Assembly (NCBI RefSeq): GCF_028771845.1
Contig: NZ_CP118270.1
Span: 2,170,001-2,234,000 of the forward strand
Direction of reading: 5' to 3'
Source of the DNA: Paenibacillus marchantiae
GTDB lineage: Bacteria; Bacillota; Bacilli; Paenibacillales; Paenibacillaceae
Length of the DNA: 64,000 bases
Each line of letters begins with the position of its first letter. The first letter of the stretch is position 1. Shown here piece after piece: positions 45,471 to 54,081 of this stretch. A model generated the notes under the pieces. That model had not been told where the DNA came from. It ran no database searches and worked only from the letters and a program-made list of their open reading frames with translations. The position numbers and the translations under genes were made by a program.

Positions 45471-46754
45471 TTGGAACAACACTACACTCAGTTTATACTT
45501 CAATTTCAAGGTAACTATGGTACTGAAACTTTGAAAGAAATACTCAAGGAATATATTGATATCAACTACCATATAAACTTAATAGAAGAACATATTTTTT
45601 TTGTGATATACGATAAGATGAAAATCCCAAAAAACTTTGAGAAGAATAAGAAAAAAATTATAGAGATTCTAGGCAGGATAGATGGACTTTATCTAACAAT
45701 ACTCTACGATTCTCAAACTGCTAAACATTTACAAAAAATATCTTCTTCTATTTATGAACTGGAAAGGAATTTTCGGAATTTAATTGAAATTAAGATGCTC
45801 CGAAAAGTAGGGACATCTTGGAGTAGTAAATATCTAACACCCAACGATAGCACCTTTGATAGAAAAACAGGAAGAAAGGACGAAGTTTTTAAATATCTCG
45901 CTAATCCCTTAGATGATTATAATTTCAAAAATTTAGGGGGATTTGTTAAAGAGAATATTGGGAAAAATAAGAATGAAATATTTGAAAGGTTAGAGATTTT
46001 AGATAATAAGATTGAAGAATTCAGAAATAAAAAAAGTAATATAGATTTTTCAGAAATAACTGATAAGATAATTGAAGAAATTGATGAGTTGAAAAAATCA
46101 ATATATAGTAATTCTAATTTATTCTCTGAAGACATTTATTCACATATTAAGCCAGACTTGGTTCAAGAATGGAACCGAATATATGATTTCAGAAATTATT
46201 GGGCCCATAATATTTTTCTCATGACCGAAACCGAATACAGTGAATATGAAAGATTAAGACTTAGGATTAATAAAAAAATATTAGTCGAACTGACCGTAGA
46301 TTCGCTTCTTGGAATGGAAAGAATAAAGGATTTTGATAATGGAACTGGAATTCGATTTACAGTTAGTAAATACGAGAATGAAGTAGTTCATTGTGAGATA
46401 AAAATAAAGTTTAAAGTAAAAGAAAAAACTTTATATGTTTCTAAAATGGAGGCAGATTATACTGATATCCATAAATTTTACAGTACTCTTTTTCAGTATA
46501 AAAAAGAATTTATAGAGAGTATAAATACTATTTATTCTAAAAATCCCTATTTGTTTAATGCACTGTTTGATAACACGGAAATGAGTTCTTGGTTAGAAGA
46601 AATTACAGAGGATATTCTTCAACAAGTAATAGAAAATTTGAAACAGAATGGATTCAATGTCAAAACCGAAAATGAATCTGGAGAAGGTTTGGTTTTCATT
46701 AATGAAGATCACCATAACTATCTAAAAGCGATCTTATCTCCTGGAAATAATTAG
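45471..46754 (+). CDS. HEPN-domain protein, candidate RNase/abortive-infection effector in the Dnd island
   Basis: About 427 residues, very AT-rich and Lys/Ile/Asn-rich. A helical region with ELERNFRNLIEIKML (about 99-113) and IYDFRNYWAHNIF (about 240-252) matches HEPN domains. RNYWAH is the RX4H catalytic signature of HEPN ribonucleases. It looks most like Swt1/Apea-type HEPN proteins. The N-terminal 90 residues and the C-terminal 170 are not recognised. The ribosome site GGAG (45459-45462) lies too close to ATG 45465; TTG 45471 has an 8-base spacing and is preferred, with GTG 45462 and ATG 45465 as alternatives. It starts 30 bases after the DGQHR gene and forms a pair with it. Likely activated on infection or on loss of DNA marking; inferred only. 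Confidence 0.7.
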   Translation: MEQHYTQFILQFQGNYGTETLKEILKEYIDINYHINLIEEHIFFVIYDKMKIPKNFEKNKKKIIEILGRIDGLYLTILYDSQTAKHLQKISSSIYELERNFRNLIEIKMLRKVGTSWSSKYLTPNDSTFDRKTGRKDEVFKYLANPLDDYNFKNLGGFVKENIGKNKNEIFERLEILDNKIEEFRNKKSNIDFSEITDKIIEEIDELKKSIYSNSNLFSEDIYSHIKPDLVQEWNRIYDFRNYWAHNIFLMTETEYSEYERLRLRINKKILVELTVDSLLGMERIKDFDNGTGIRFTVSKYENEVVHCEIKIKFKVKEKTLYVSKMEADYTDIHKFYSTLFQYKKEFIESINTIYSKNPYLFNALFDNTEMSSWLEEITEDILQQVIENLKQNGFNVKTENESGEGLVFINEDHHNYLKAILSPGNN

Positions 46755-46755
46755 A

Positions 46756-46785
46756 CTTTTCCCCATCCTATAAGATGGGGAAAAG
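46756..46785. terminator. Bidirectional terminator between the HEPN gene and dndA
   Basis: CTTTTCCCCATC and GATGGGGAAAAG form a perfect 12-bp stem with loop CTATAA, at the convergence of the two operons. Confidence 0.85.
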
Positions 46786-46790
46786 TTAAT

Positions 46791-47924
46791 TCATTTAAAT
46801 TCTCTGAACAGATCCAGTTCTTCTGTACTTATATCAGCACTTAAAGTGATTCTAATCGTCTGTCTTACCTCTTCCAGTGACTTTCCAGCTGCGCTCAAAA
46901 CATGGCTTGGTTTACTGGAGCTACAAGCTGATCCAGAGGATAGAGCCATGAAATTAGAAAGTTTTTTGAGCAACAACTCATTGTTTACACCGATGAATTG
47001 AAGGCTGATTAGTCCTGGGATTTTATCTCTTATATCACTATTGAAAGCAATCCTATCCCCGAAATTTCCCTTAAGGATATCGACGAGATAGTTCTCCAAT
47101 TGAGCTAGACGTTTGGCATTGTTCTCTACATTCTGCGATGCTAGCTCAGCAGCTTTTCCCAATCCAACAATATTGTGAACAGCAAGAGTTCCACTCCGAT
47201 AGTTATTTTCCTGTCCTCCCCCATGAAGAAGAGGGGTTAGACGAGTGAAAATCTCCTTCGATTGTTTCCGTATTATGGCGGCTCCAATTCCTTTGGGGCC
47301 GCCTATTTTATGTGCTGACATGGAGAGAAAGCGAATTCCACTATGCTTCCGCAAATTAACAGGTACTTTACCTATAACCTGAGTTGCATCAGTATGGAAG
47401 AAAAAATTATTAGCTTCGAAAAACTCGGAAAGTTCGCTAATCGGATTTAATGACCCAATCTCATTATTTCCCCACATAAATGAAGTAAGCAGAGGCTGGA
47501 TCTTAGTAACTGTTTCAGTAACATTCTGAACATTTACCCTTGCAAAAGTATCTACGTCAAGGAACTTCTTTTTGTAACCACGTTCACCCAAAAACTCTAC
47601 TGTCTCAATTACAGAAGGATGTTCAGCAGAAGAGGTTAGTAGATACTTAGAAGAATTGTTTTTATGACTGTAATAATCAGCTACACCTTTAATAATCATA
47701 TTGTTACTTTCAGTAGCTCCACTTGTAAATACAACCTCGTCTGGATCGCATCCTAATAGTTGAGCGACTTGTTCACGTGCTGTGGCTACAGCTTTTTTAG
47801 CGTTCTCTGCCAGAGAATAAAACTTACTGGATGGATTACCATATTCCTCTTGAAGATAGGGAAGTATTGCTTCCAAAACCTCAGGATGGATCTTAGTTGT
47901 GGCGCTATTATCCAGGTATAACAT
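46791..47924 (-). CDS. dndA: DndA, cysteine desulfurase
   Basis: 377 residues, class V aminotransferase of the IscS/NifS type. PLP Lys206 lies in SMSAHKIGGPKG. The nucleophilic Cys334 lies in SSGSACSSSKPSHVL. Other motifs are TSGATESNNMIIKG and SFMWGNNEIGSLNP. DndA takes sulfur from cysteine and passes it to DndC for insertion into the DNA backbone, replacing a non-bridging oxygen. Last gene of the - strand operon dndB-C-D-E-A, 16 bases after dndE. In some hosts a general IscS replaces it; here the gene is in the cluster. Confidence 0.93.
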   Translation of the reverse strand: MLYLDNSATTKIHPEVLEAILPYLQEEYGNPSSKFYSLAENAKKAVATAREQVAQLLGCDPDEVVFTSGATESNNMIIKGVADYYSHKNNSSKYLLTSSAEHPSVIETVEFLGERGYKKKFLDVDTFARVNVQNVTETVTKIQPLLTSFMWGNNEIGSLNPISELSEFFEANNFFFHTDATQVIGKVPVNLRKHSGIRFLSMSAHKIGGPKGIGAAIIRKQSKEIFTRLTPLLHGGGQENNYRSGTLAVHNIVGLGKAAELASQNVENNAKRLAQLENYLVDILKGNFGDRIAFNSDIRDKIPGLISLQFIGVNNELLLKKLSNFMALSSGSACSSSKPSHVLSAAGKSLEEVRQTIRITLSADISTEELDLFREFK

Positions 47925-47940
47925 GGGATCACTACTTTCG

Positions 47941-48318
47941 TTAGATTAACAAATTACGAATGAATTTTTCGTAATTTCCTGCGCTTTTATACTCTGAAGC
48001 TAAAGTGCGTATGCCGCGTTCCAGATGAGCGTTAAAATAAGAAGGGAAGAATTCTTCATCTGTTAATTCGCGACCAGCGGCTTGTGTAACCATTGCACGA
48101 AAGGCGTAATCAAACTCTCCTGTAACTGTGCTCCGATTCAATACAAGACCATCTGTAAAATCTTTTGTAATAGGTACTATTGGATTACTTGAGTCATTAT
48201 TTCTCAGAGATAGAGCAACTGCATACCGGATCAAAATGTTGGGAGTAATACCGGTTGAGGCATGAAGTTGTGTTAGTGTCTCTTTAGCATATTTGGATGT
48301 TTTTAATGTAAAATTCAT
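47941..48318 (-). CDS. dndE: DndE
   Basis: 125 residues, the usual size of DndE. Begins MNFTLKTSKYAKETLTQLHA and is mainly helical with a basic surface (SKYAKETL, LERGIRTLASEYKSAG). DndE proteins bind nicked DNA as tetramers and are needed for phosphorothioation. The start ATG overlaps the end of dndD by four bases (ATGA), giving translational coupling. Confidence 0.9.
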   Translation of the reverse strand: MNFTLKTSKYAKETLTQLHASTGITPNILIRYAVALSLRNNDSSNPIVPITKDFTDGLVLNRSTVTGEFDYAFRAMVTQAAGRELTDEEFFPSYFNAHLERGIRTLASEYKSAGNYEKFIRNLLI

Positions 48319-50321
48319 GAATTTTGTCCCGCCTCTCTAACGATATCAAAGTAGCGGTTTTTCACAATTACTGCACTCTCTTGAGAGGCATCATATTCTA
48401 GCGTGTAACAACGAGCCGTAATTTCTTCAATCACATGAAACTGTTCTGAAGTGATTTCAGAATCTGTTGTGAACATAAGGACTTGTTCTCCACAACGCGG
48501 GATAAAATGTTGAATAAGAGACTTTTTGTGGTCCTGGTCAAGTCTTCCCATGAGGGTGTCGAATACAAACGGCAGTTTCCAACCTGACACTCTAAACATA
48601 GCTAGTATTACTGTTAACATCAGCATTTCTTTTTCGCCAGCAGAAAGACGTTCTTTTGATATTTCTTGGTTCATCAAGTTATATAGCTTTAATTCGAAAG
48701 TCGTGTGGTCAATATGAATTCGTTTTATGAAATCTTTCTTACGGAAGAGTACGTCAATCATACGCACAGTTTCATTAGCAACATCATCAAGTTTTTTACG
48801 CCATTGGCGTTCTCTAAAACGTTGACTAACTTTTAGTAATTTCTCAGTCATTTCATATGACTTTTCAGATTTATGATATTCTCTAATCTTGTCTTCTACT
48901 TTTTCTTTTTGCAGTATTTTTGCATGCAAGCTTTCAGACAGGGCTTGAATTTCAAACTCAATTTGTTCCATCATCATATTATGTTGCTCAGCTTGTTTTG
49001 TTTTCTGTTCAATTCGTTCCAGAAGTTCTTTGAATTCGCTGGCTTGATCATTCGTTTCTAATTGAGTCCTTAATTCTTGAGATTCTTTTAACAAGATAGC
49101 ATTTTCATCAAAACGGCTAACATATTCACTTACATTAAGTGCTTGAATTTGTTTATTCAAATTATGAATCTCGCTACGCTGCTCAAACGATGCACGATGA
49201 ATTAATTTGGTTTGATCGGGTTTTATTAAATTCAGTAGACCTTCAAATACAGATGTCACTTCACGTTCATCAACCTCTTTACTTGGCCCAAGTACATTAT
49301 TAAGAAGAGAAGCTAGCTTTTCCTCTACTAGTGAGTTTGCAACATAATCGTATGACTCATATTGTTTTTCTCCATTTAACTGATCATATACTTGTCTGAG
49401 TTGTTTCCTCGCTATAAAGAAGGGAAGAAGAGATGAGACGAAATGCCGTACATGTTCTGAATTCGTTTTGCGGTTGTTCTCAATGACGTTTATTCTAGAA
49501 ACAATTTCTTGTCTTTTTTCCTGAAGTAAGCCACCGTGAATTTCGAAATCCTTTTTATCTTGTTTAATAGCATCATTCAGATTGTTTATCTCTTCTTCAT
49601 GCAGCACTGTAAGCTGTTGTTTTTCGTCGATTGTTGCTTTGAGTTGATCAATCTCCATCTCGAGTTTTTCATACTGAGCAACTTCTTCTGCTGCGCTGGC
49701 ATTTTGCTGAGCATATTGTATTCGGTATGTGTTCAGATCCTTTTCCAAATTTACGAATAGATCCAGATTAAATAGAATCTTACCTGACTCTTTCAAGTAC
49801 TCTGGAATTTTTTCTTCAGAAACAATACGCGAAATATCCTCACCATCAAAAAGGCAAAGTTCAAATAATTTTGGAGGCATTTCTTCACGTAATCGACTCT
49901 GGAAATCAGAAGTTTGTTGAGCAGATAAGAATTGATTATCACGTTTAACTGCAAAACTCTCACGAATACGATCATTTTTTATTCGCCAGCTTCTTACTAA
50001 TGAATATTCATGTAATTCGAAATCCTCAGTGGAACTGTAATCAAGAGTAATCTGAAATGCGTCAGTCACATTCTCATTAATTGCTTTACGATTAAGTAAT
50101 GTTCTAATTTTACGATAATAGGGTTCATTCTCAGTAACAAAACCATATGCCATAGAGCCAAATAAAACGATTCTTAAAGATTCTAGTATTGTCGTTTTAC
50201 CAGCACCATTTTTCCCACCAAGTAGTATTACGTTACGGTTAGCCGTTGTACGGAAATCAAATTTATTGAGCTCTCCATAGTAAGCACCTATATTTCGGAG
50301 AGCGAGTTTTTGAATGTGCAT
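48315..50321 (-). CDS. dndD: DndD, SMC/Rad50-like ATPase
   Basis: 668 residues. Walker A ILLGGKNGAGKTTILESLR (residues 35-44 at its core). Two long coiled-coil arms in the middle, rich in Glu/Lys/Gln. ABC signature LSAGEKEMLML from residue 559 and Walker B LPFVFDTLMGRLD (about 583-595). DndD supplies ATP-driven DNA nicking/structural activity for sulfur insertion. An AAAGGTGG ribosome site precedes ATG 50321, 17 bases after the dndC stop. Overlaps dndE by four bases. Confidence 0.93.
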   Translation of the reverse strand: MHIQKLALRNIGAYYGELNKFDFRTTANRNVILLGGKNGAGKTTILESLRIVLFGSMAYGFVTENEPYYRKIRTLLNRKAINENVTDAFQITLDYSSTEDFELHEYSLVRSWRIKNDRIRESFAVKRDNQFLSAQQTSDFQSRLREEMPPKLFELCLFDGEDISRIVSEEKIPEYLKESGKILFNLDLFVNLEKDLNTYRIQYAQQNASAAEEVAQYEKLEMEIDQLKATIDEKQQLTVLHEEEINNLNDAIKQDKKDFEIHGGLLQEKRQEIVSRINVIENNRKTNSEHVRHFVSSLLPFFIARKQLRQVYDQLNGEKQYESYDYVANSLVEEKLASLLNNVLGPSKEVDEREVTSVFEGLLNLIKPDQTKLIHRASFEQRSEIHNLNKQIQALNVSEYVSRFDENAILLKESQELRTQLETNDQASEFKELLERIEQKTKQAEQHNMMMEQIEFEIQALSESLHAKILQKEKVEDKIREYHKSEKSYEMTEKLLKVSQRFRERQWRKKLDDVANETVRMIDVLFRKKDFIKRIHIDHTTFELKLYNLMNQEISKERLSAGEKEMLMLTVILAMFRVSGWKLPFVFDTLMGRLDQDHKKSLIQHFIPRCGEQVLMFTTDSEITSEQFHVIEEITARCYTLEYDASQESAVIVKNRYFDIVREAGQNS

Positions 50322-50338
50322 TGATTATTTATCCACCT

Positions 50339-51840
50339 TTATAAATGTAAGAAATCTTGTCTGAGTGTTTTATCAAATGCCTGGAATAGTCCTCTTCTTA
50401 CTTTTACACCAGAGTATTCTTTCTCAACAGATATTAATTCTTTAAGAAGGTTAAGGTTGACTCCTTCTTCTTGACAAAGAGATTCAAGATCGGTAACTTG
50501 GTCTTCTTTGAATACAGGACGATCATTTTGATGCCAATCGTAAACTATACCTGTTTCTTCTTCGACGATCAGAGGAAGTCGATCTTCCCACTGTAGGTCG
50601 TCATGCCAATATTTCCGAATTGCCTTAAGCTCTTCAAATGTGATTAATTCAACGTTAGGGTCATGCATTTGGCGAATTTCTTCTTGAGTTTGTAATAATT
50701 TTCGAAGAATTTCTTCCCGAGCTTTCATTGTGAAAGGACCGACGCCAAAACGTTTAGGAAGAGCATCTGGATTCTCATCATCAATGATCAAAATATCCAA
50801 TTCCTCCACAGATGCTAGGTTAATTTTATTTTCTTCAATATAATGTTTCATTTCAGATTTGTAGATTCTAGGGTGACTCAAATCATCAGGATCTATTCCA
50901 CCTAGATTTGTTGTCAGATAGACTTCGCCATTCATACGATGTTTTTGTCTTTTCGTACGGTCTTCACGTATTTGAACAAGGAAATTTCTAAAATCATATA
51001 ATGGACGTAACCAATCTACACCGTTATTAATAAATCCGCTCAACGCCTTATCTTCATTAACAACTGTACATGTCCAACAACCAAAACGACTGTTTCCACA
51101 AGAACCTGCACTTTCTTTTATCTCTTTGTCTACTACGAGAGGGCATTCACTACTTGAATCTTGATAGAGCTGAAGCAGTTCATTATTATCATCGCCCCAT
51201 GGTGACTCATACTGCAATAAAAATTCCCATACATCATCAAGAGTGTAGGAGCGGATCGGAGCAAAAACAAATGCGTTTCGAAGTGTAGAGTGACGCATTA
51301 AATTTGAACCTTCTATAGTATGAGACTGCATTACTCCTGCTCTTGTAGAACTTTCGGAATCTCGAACTCCTAGTAACATAACCACTTCACCAAACTGATC
51401 TACTTTATCAAGAATGAAGCGGTTAGCAGGCTCGATTTTCAAACGATCCGTACACCATCTGAACTTTTGACGAGGAGTAGGATAACCTTTTCCAATAATA
51501 GAGGCCCAAAAGGTTTGCTCAACTTTTGGACGTACCTTGTGTGTTTCAATAGGCAAACCTACAGCGAGTGCTTTATTTTGTATGCGTCCAAGAGTTCGCG
51601 TGATTTTGTCTATAATTAAAGGAGTTTCTACTTGAGTATCTGATGAAATGACGTACACTTTTTTCTTCAGAAGAGAAGGTTCTAGCTCAGATAAGGCTTG
51701 AAAGACTAGCTGTACAACTGCCGTTGAGTCTTTTCCCCACTGAAACCTACGACCCAAGGCTTCTCATCTGCTAAATAGACTTCTTTGACTAGTTCTTTGG
51801 CTTCAACGAACTTGCTTCCAGTATTAAATATATTAAACAT
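50339..51840 (-). pseudogene. dndC: DndC, PAPS-reductase-like sulfur carrier, one-base frameshift in the SGGKDS motif
   Basis: The expected start is ATG 51840 (MFNIFNTGSKFVEAKELVKE), overlapping the end of dndB by 8 bases. Its frame reads ...KPWVVGFSG and then runs out of register. The remaining 470 residues continue in the -1 frame from GKDSTAVVQLV. The - strand reads AGTGGGGAAAAGAC; one more G (GGGGG) would restore SGGKDS, the ATP-pyrophosphatase loop. The rest is intact, including the four-Cys cluster region (SSECPLVV, SCGNSRFGCWTCT) expected for the Fe-S cluster of DndC. A sequencing error at a G-run, a true mutation, or a programmed -1 shift would all fit. The - strand ATG-like start at 51757 is not credible because it lacks the VVGFSG strand. 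Confidence 0.85.
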
Positions 51841-52927
51841 CAGTAGATGTACCTTCTTTTATTTTATTTTCAATTTTCTGCTCGGCTTCTGTTAAGGGGA
51901 GCCCTAGTTTAAATTTTATGAGATTTGCAGTCAATTGAATGGTCTCATTTGTCTTGTTAATACGTCCGGTTTGTCCATAAGCACGGCCTAACCAATCCGC
52001 TTTATTATCGCGGCTCCAGTCGATTTTGGATAGTTCTTTTACGTACAATTCCCATTGATCTGCATGATAACGATAAAGATAGTGGCCGACTATACCAATA
52101 GCTTCGAGAAATACACCATGCGCTACAACCGAACCAATACGAAGATCTCTTGGCGAGGTTCGCTTATTGAGTACATCTTGCCATTCCAATATAGAAACAC
52201 AAAGTAGAGCCCAGAACTCAGAAACAAATTTTTTCTCGGGTTCTGAGATTAACTCACCTTTGCGCTTACCTAACAGTTTACAGATCGTATTGAAAATGTG
52301 ATTCAGAGCAAACAATTTAGGAGAATTTTTGGACAACGACACTTTCTCACGATCCGTATATCGCTCCAATAAAGGAATTTCATTAATTAAACTTTTAGTG
52401 ATCAAAGATAGTTGATCACGGTGATCGTATAGAATTCCGATTGAAGATGTGGTATTCACTGCATGACGATTCAAATCCGAAAACATTTGCTGAGAGCGCA
52501 GAAGTCCAAGGTCATGAAAGAATACTACGGATATCGTTTCGTCACCAAGTTCAGGCGAAATTTTGAGAGCTTCTTCAATAGCTGCACGTCTATGTTGACC
52601 GTCATTAATGAGAAATTGAGCATCTAAAGAAATATTTAAATAACCAAGATCCTTAAACTCTTCTGATTGTGGCTGGAAAATTAGCTCGCCGTTTACTGAT
52701 GCAGTTAACGAAGAGAAAATATAATCTTTAGGATTCTCAAGAATATAGTTCGTAATATCCGGAATTCTTGATTTATTCATTAGCCGTTGTGCACGGTGGT
52801 CGGCCGGAATTTCCTCCTCATCAAAAAGGAATATCCTAGGTATTAATTTCAATGGGCACATTACTGTATAAAAATCTCTTCCAGCTTGGATCCCGCGAAT
52901 CGCTGGAAAACTATAACTAAAGTTCAT
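51833..52927 (-). CDS. dndB: DndB, DGQHR-domain regulator of phosphorothioation genes
   Basis: 364 residues from ATG 52927. An ATG 6 bases earlier (52933) abuts AGGAGG directly, so the second ATG with a 6-base spacing is chosen. The signature FLINDGQHRRAAIEEAL lies near residue 106. DndB is not needed for sulfur insertion itself, but known homologues act as repressors or modulators of the dnd genes. First gene of the operon. It overlaps dndC by 8 bases. Its promoter is at 52974-53002, with an SOS-like box and two palindromes. Confidence 0.92.
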   Translation of the reverse strand: MNFSYSFPAIRGIQAGRDFYTVMCPLKLIPRIFLFDEEEIPADHRAQRLMNKSRIPDITNYILENPKDYIFSSLTASVNGELIFQPQSEEFKDLGYLNISLDAQFLINDGQHRRAAIEEALKISPELGDETISVVFFHDLGLLRSQQMFSDLNRHAVNTTSSIGILYDHRDQLSLITKSLINEIPLLERYTDREKVSLSKNSPKLFALNHIFNTICKLLGKRKGELISEPEKKFVSEFWALLCVSILEWQDVLNKRTSPRDLRIGSVVAHGVFLEAIGIVGHYLYRYHADQWELYVKELSKIDWSRDNKADWLGRAYGQTGRINKTNETIQLTANLIKFKLGLPLTEAEQKIENKIKEGTSTDV

Positions 52928-52948
52928 AGGCATCCTCCTGTTTTACGT

Positions 52949-52960
52949 ACGTAATAACGT
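52949..52960. promoter_or_regulatory. Operator-like palindrome near the dndB start
   Basis: ACGTAATAACGT differs by one base from the perfect palindrome at 53034-53045. It overlaps another perfect palindrome, TTACGTACGTAA (52943-52954). It lies downstream of the predicted start of transcription and just before the AGGAGG of dndB. Confidence 0.5.
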
Positions 52961-52973
52961 AGAATGTATATTG

Positions 52974-53002
52974 ATTTTATCGTAAGACGAACAAATGTTC
53001 AA
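52974..53002 (-). promoter_or_regulatory. Promoter of the dndBCDEA operon
   Basis: On the - strand TTGAAC (53002-52997), a 17-base spacer and TAAAAT (52979-52974). Transcription would start near 52967 and leave a leader of about 40 bases. Confidence 0.6.
52988..53001. promoter_or_regulatory. LexA (SOS) box-like site over the dndB -35
   Basis: CGAACAAATGTTCA differs at only one of ten defined positions from the Bacillus LexA consensus CGAACNNNNGTTCG. It covers the -35 hexamer, the classical position for repression. Confidence 0.5.
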
Positions 53003-53033
53003 TGTCTAAATTACATAATAAAGTAAATATAGT

Positions 53034-53045
53034 ACGTAATTACGT
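53034..53045. promoter_or_regulatory. Operator-like perfect palindrome upstream of the dndB promoter
   Basis: ACGTAATTACGT, a perfect 12-base palindrome. Its partner at 52949-52960 is 85 bases away (about eight helical turns), with the promoter in between. Confidence 0.5.
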
Positions 53046-53068
53046 GAATAAAAGATGAAGGAATAATG

Positions 53069-53123
53069 AAAATAACGAGGTAACATTCCGGTCGTTTACG
53101 ATCGGCGTGCTCCTCGTTATTTT
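53069..53123 (-). terminator. Terminator of the XRE regulator gene
   Basis: AAAATAACGAGG pairs exactly with CCTCGTTATTTT around a loop with an inner hairpin (CCG..CGG). It overlaps the stop codon of the regulator gene and separates it from the dnd promoter. Confidence 0.7.
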
Positions 53124-53469
53124 AGTTTTTATCATAAGTATCGAAGATTTCAGTAATTATATTAAGCGCCATTAAAATGTGCTTAGGTTCATGGGTTCTT
53201 AATAGAGAAATGATCTTAGTAATATTGGAATCATCCTGCGAGAGATCTTCACGCTCCTTAACGTATGTAAACAGTTCATATACCCCGACATCTAAAGCGG
53301 CAGCAATCTTTTCAAGATTTTTTAAAGATATATTTCGTTCTGCTCGTTCAATAAAACCAATGTAACTTGGATTAAACCCCGCATTTTCAGCTAATGCTTC
53401 TTGAGACAGATCTCTAGATTTTCTTAGATCTCTTATTCTCGCGCCCACTAATTCTAAAAGTTCGGACAT
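53122..53469 (-). CDS. XRE-family (Cro/CI HTH) regulator next to the dnd operon
   Basis: 115 residues. The helix-turn-helix is clear: LSQEALAENAGFNPSYIGFI (about residues 22-41), with flanking GARIRDLRKSRD and ISLKNLEKIAAALDVGVYEL. The C-terminal 45 residues are a short helical tail, probably for dimerisation. It lies immediately upstream of the dndB promoter on the same strand, with its own terminator. It is a natural candidate for binding the ACGTAAT-type palindromes. AGAGAGG ribosome site. A possible self-operator (CTACTATGTAG) lies at about 53553-53563. Confidence 0.88.
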   Translation of the reverse strand: MSELLELVGARIRDLRKSRDLSQEALAENAGFNPSYIGFIERAERNISLKNLEKIAAALDVGVYELFTYVKEREDLSQDDSNITKIISLLRTHEPKHILMALNIITEIFDTYDKN

Positions 53470-53661
53470 ATGAACACCTCTCTTTAATTAGAAGTGTAGA
53501 GAAAGAATCATCGTTAATTAACCGATAGATAATAAGTAATTTGTATTTAAAACTACTATGTAGTAATATTTGTTTGTATCTTGCCCAAAAGTTAAAAAAA
53601 TTATGCAGAGTGTTCAAATGTAGTGTGGATTCTAAACTAAAATATTGAGGAGTTGATTACC

Positions 53662-54081
53662 TTGAATCACGCTTACTCCTACACGAATCGGCAGAATGAT
53701 GAATTTGAATATCAACGACTTTCCCAGTATCACATCAAACTTGCTGCAATTATGCGTAATCACAATCAGTTCAAAGCCTGCCTCATTCTCTGCGATTGGG
53801 CTCTAGCCTCCATGATCAAGGCGCTATATATCTATAAGTATCACTCAGCACATCCACCCAAGGAACTCACCATGAACGAAATCTTGCCACTAGTGCATAC
53901 GGACACTGAACCCGGATTGGATATCGCTTTGTTCATCGGTACGATGCAACATATGTCATCCCTAGCAGATTACCCACATGACCAGCCACTAGAACTGAAC
54001 AACATCGAAAAGCTTCTTCAACGAACAGAAGAGATATTGGACGAGTTAGCCACTCGATTGAATGATAATTCATCAGAGTAA
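53662..54081 (+). CDS. Small helical protein, HEPN-like
   Basis: About 139 residues starting at TTG 53662 (GAGGAG 10 bases upstream; the in-frame TTG 53653 is too close to it). All-helical prediction. The sequence CDWALASMIKALYIYKYHSA with a following PPKELTMNEILPLV resembles HEPN-type domains (cf. ...ekalKaly...pp.th.l..ll). No RX4H catalytic motif was found, so an RNase role is not supported. It lies divergent from the XRE gene, at the right edge of the island. Confidence 0.6.
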   Translation: MNHAYSYTNRQNDEFEYQRLSQYHIKLAAIMRNHNQFKACLILCDWALASMIKALYIYKYHSAHPPKELTMNEILPLVHTDTEPGLDIALFIGTMQHMSSLADYPHDQPLELNNIEKLLQRTEEILDELATRLNDNSSE

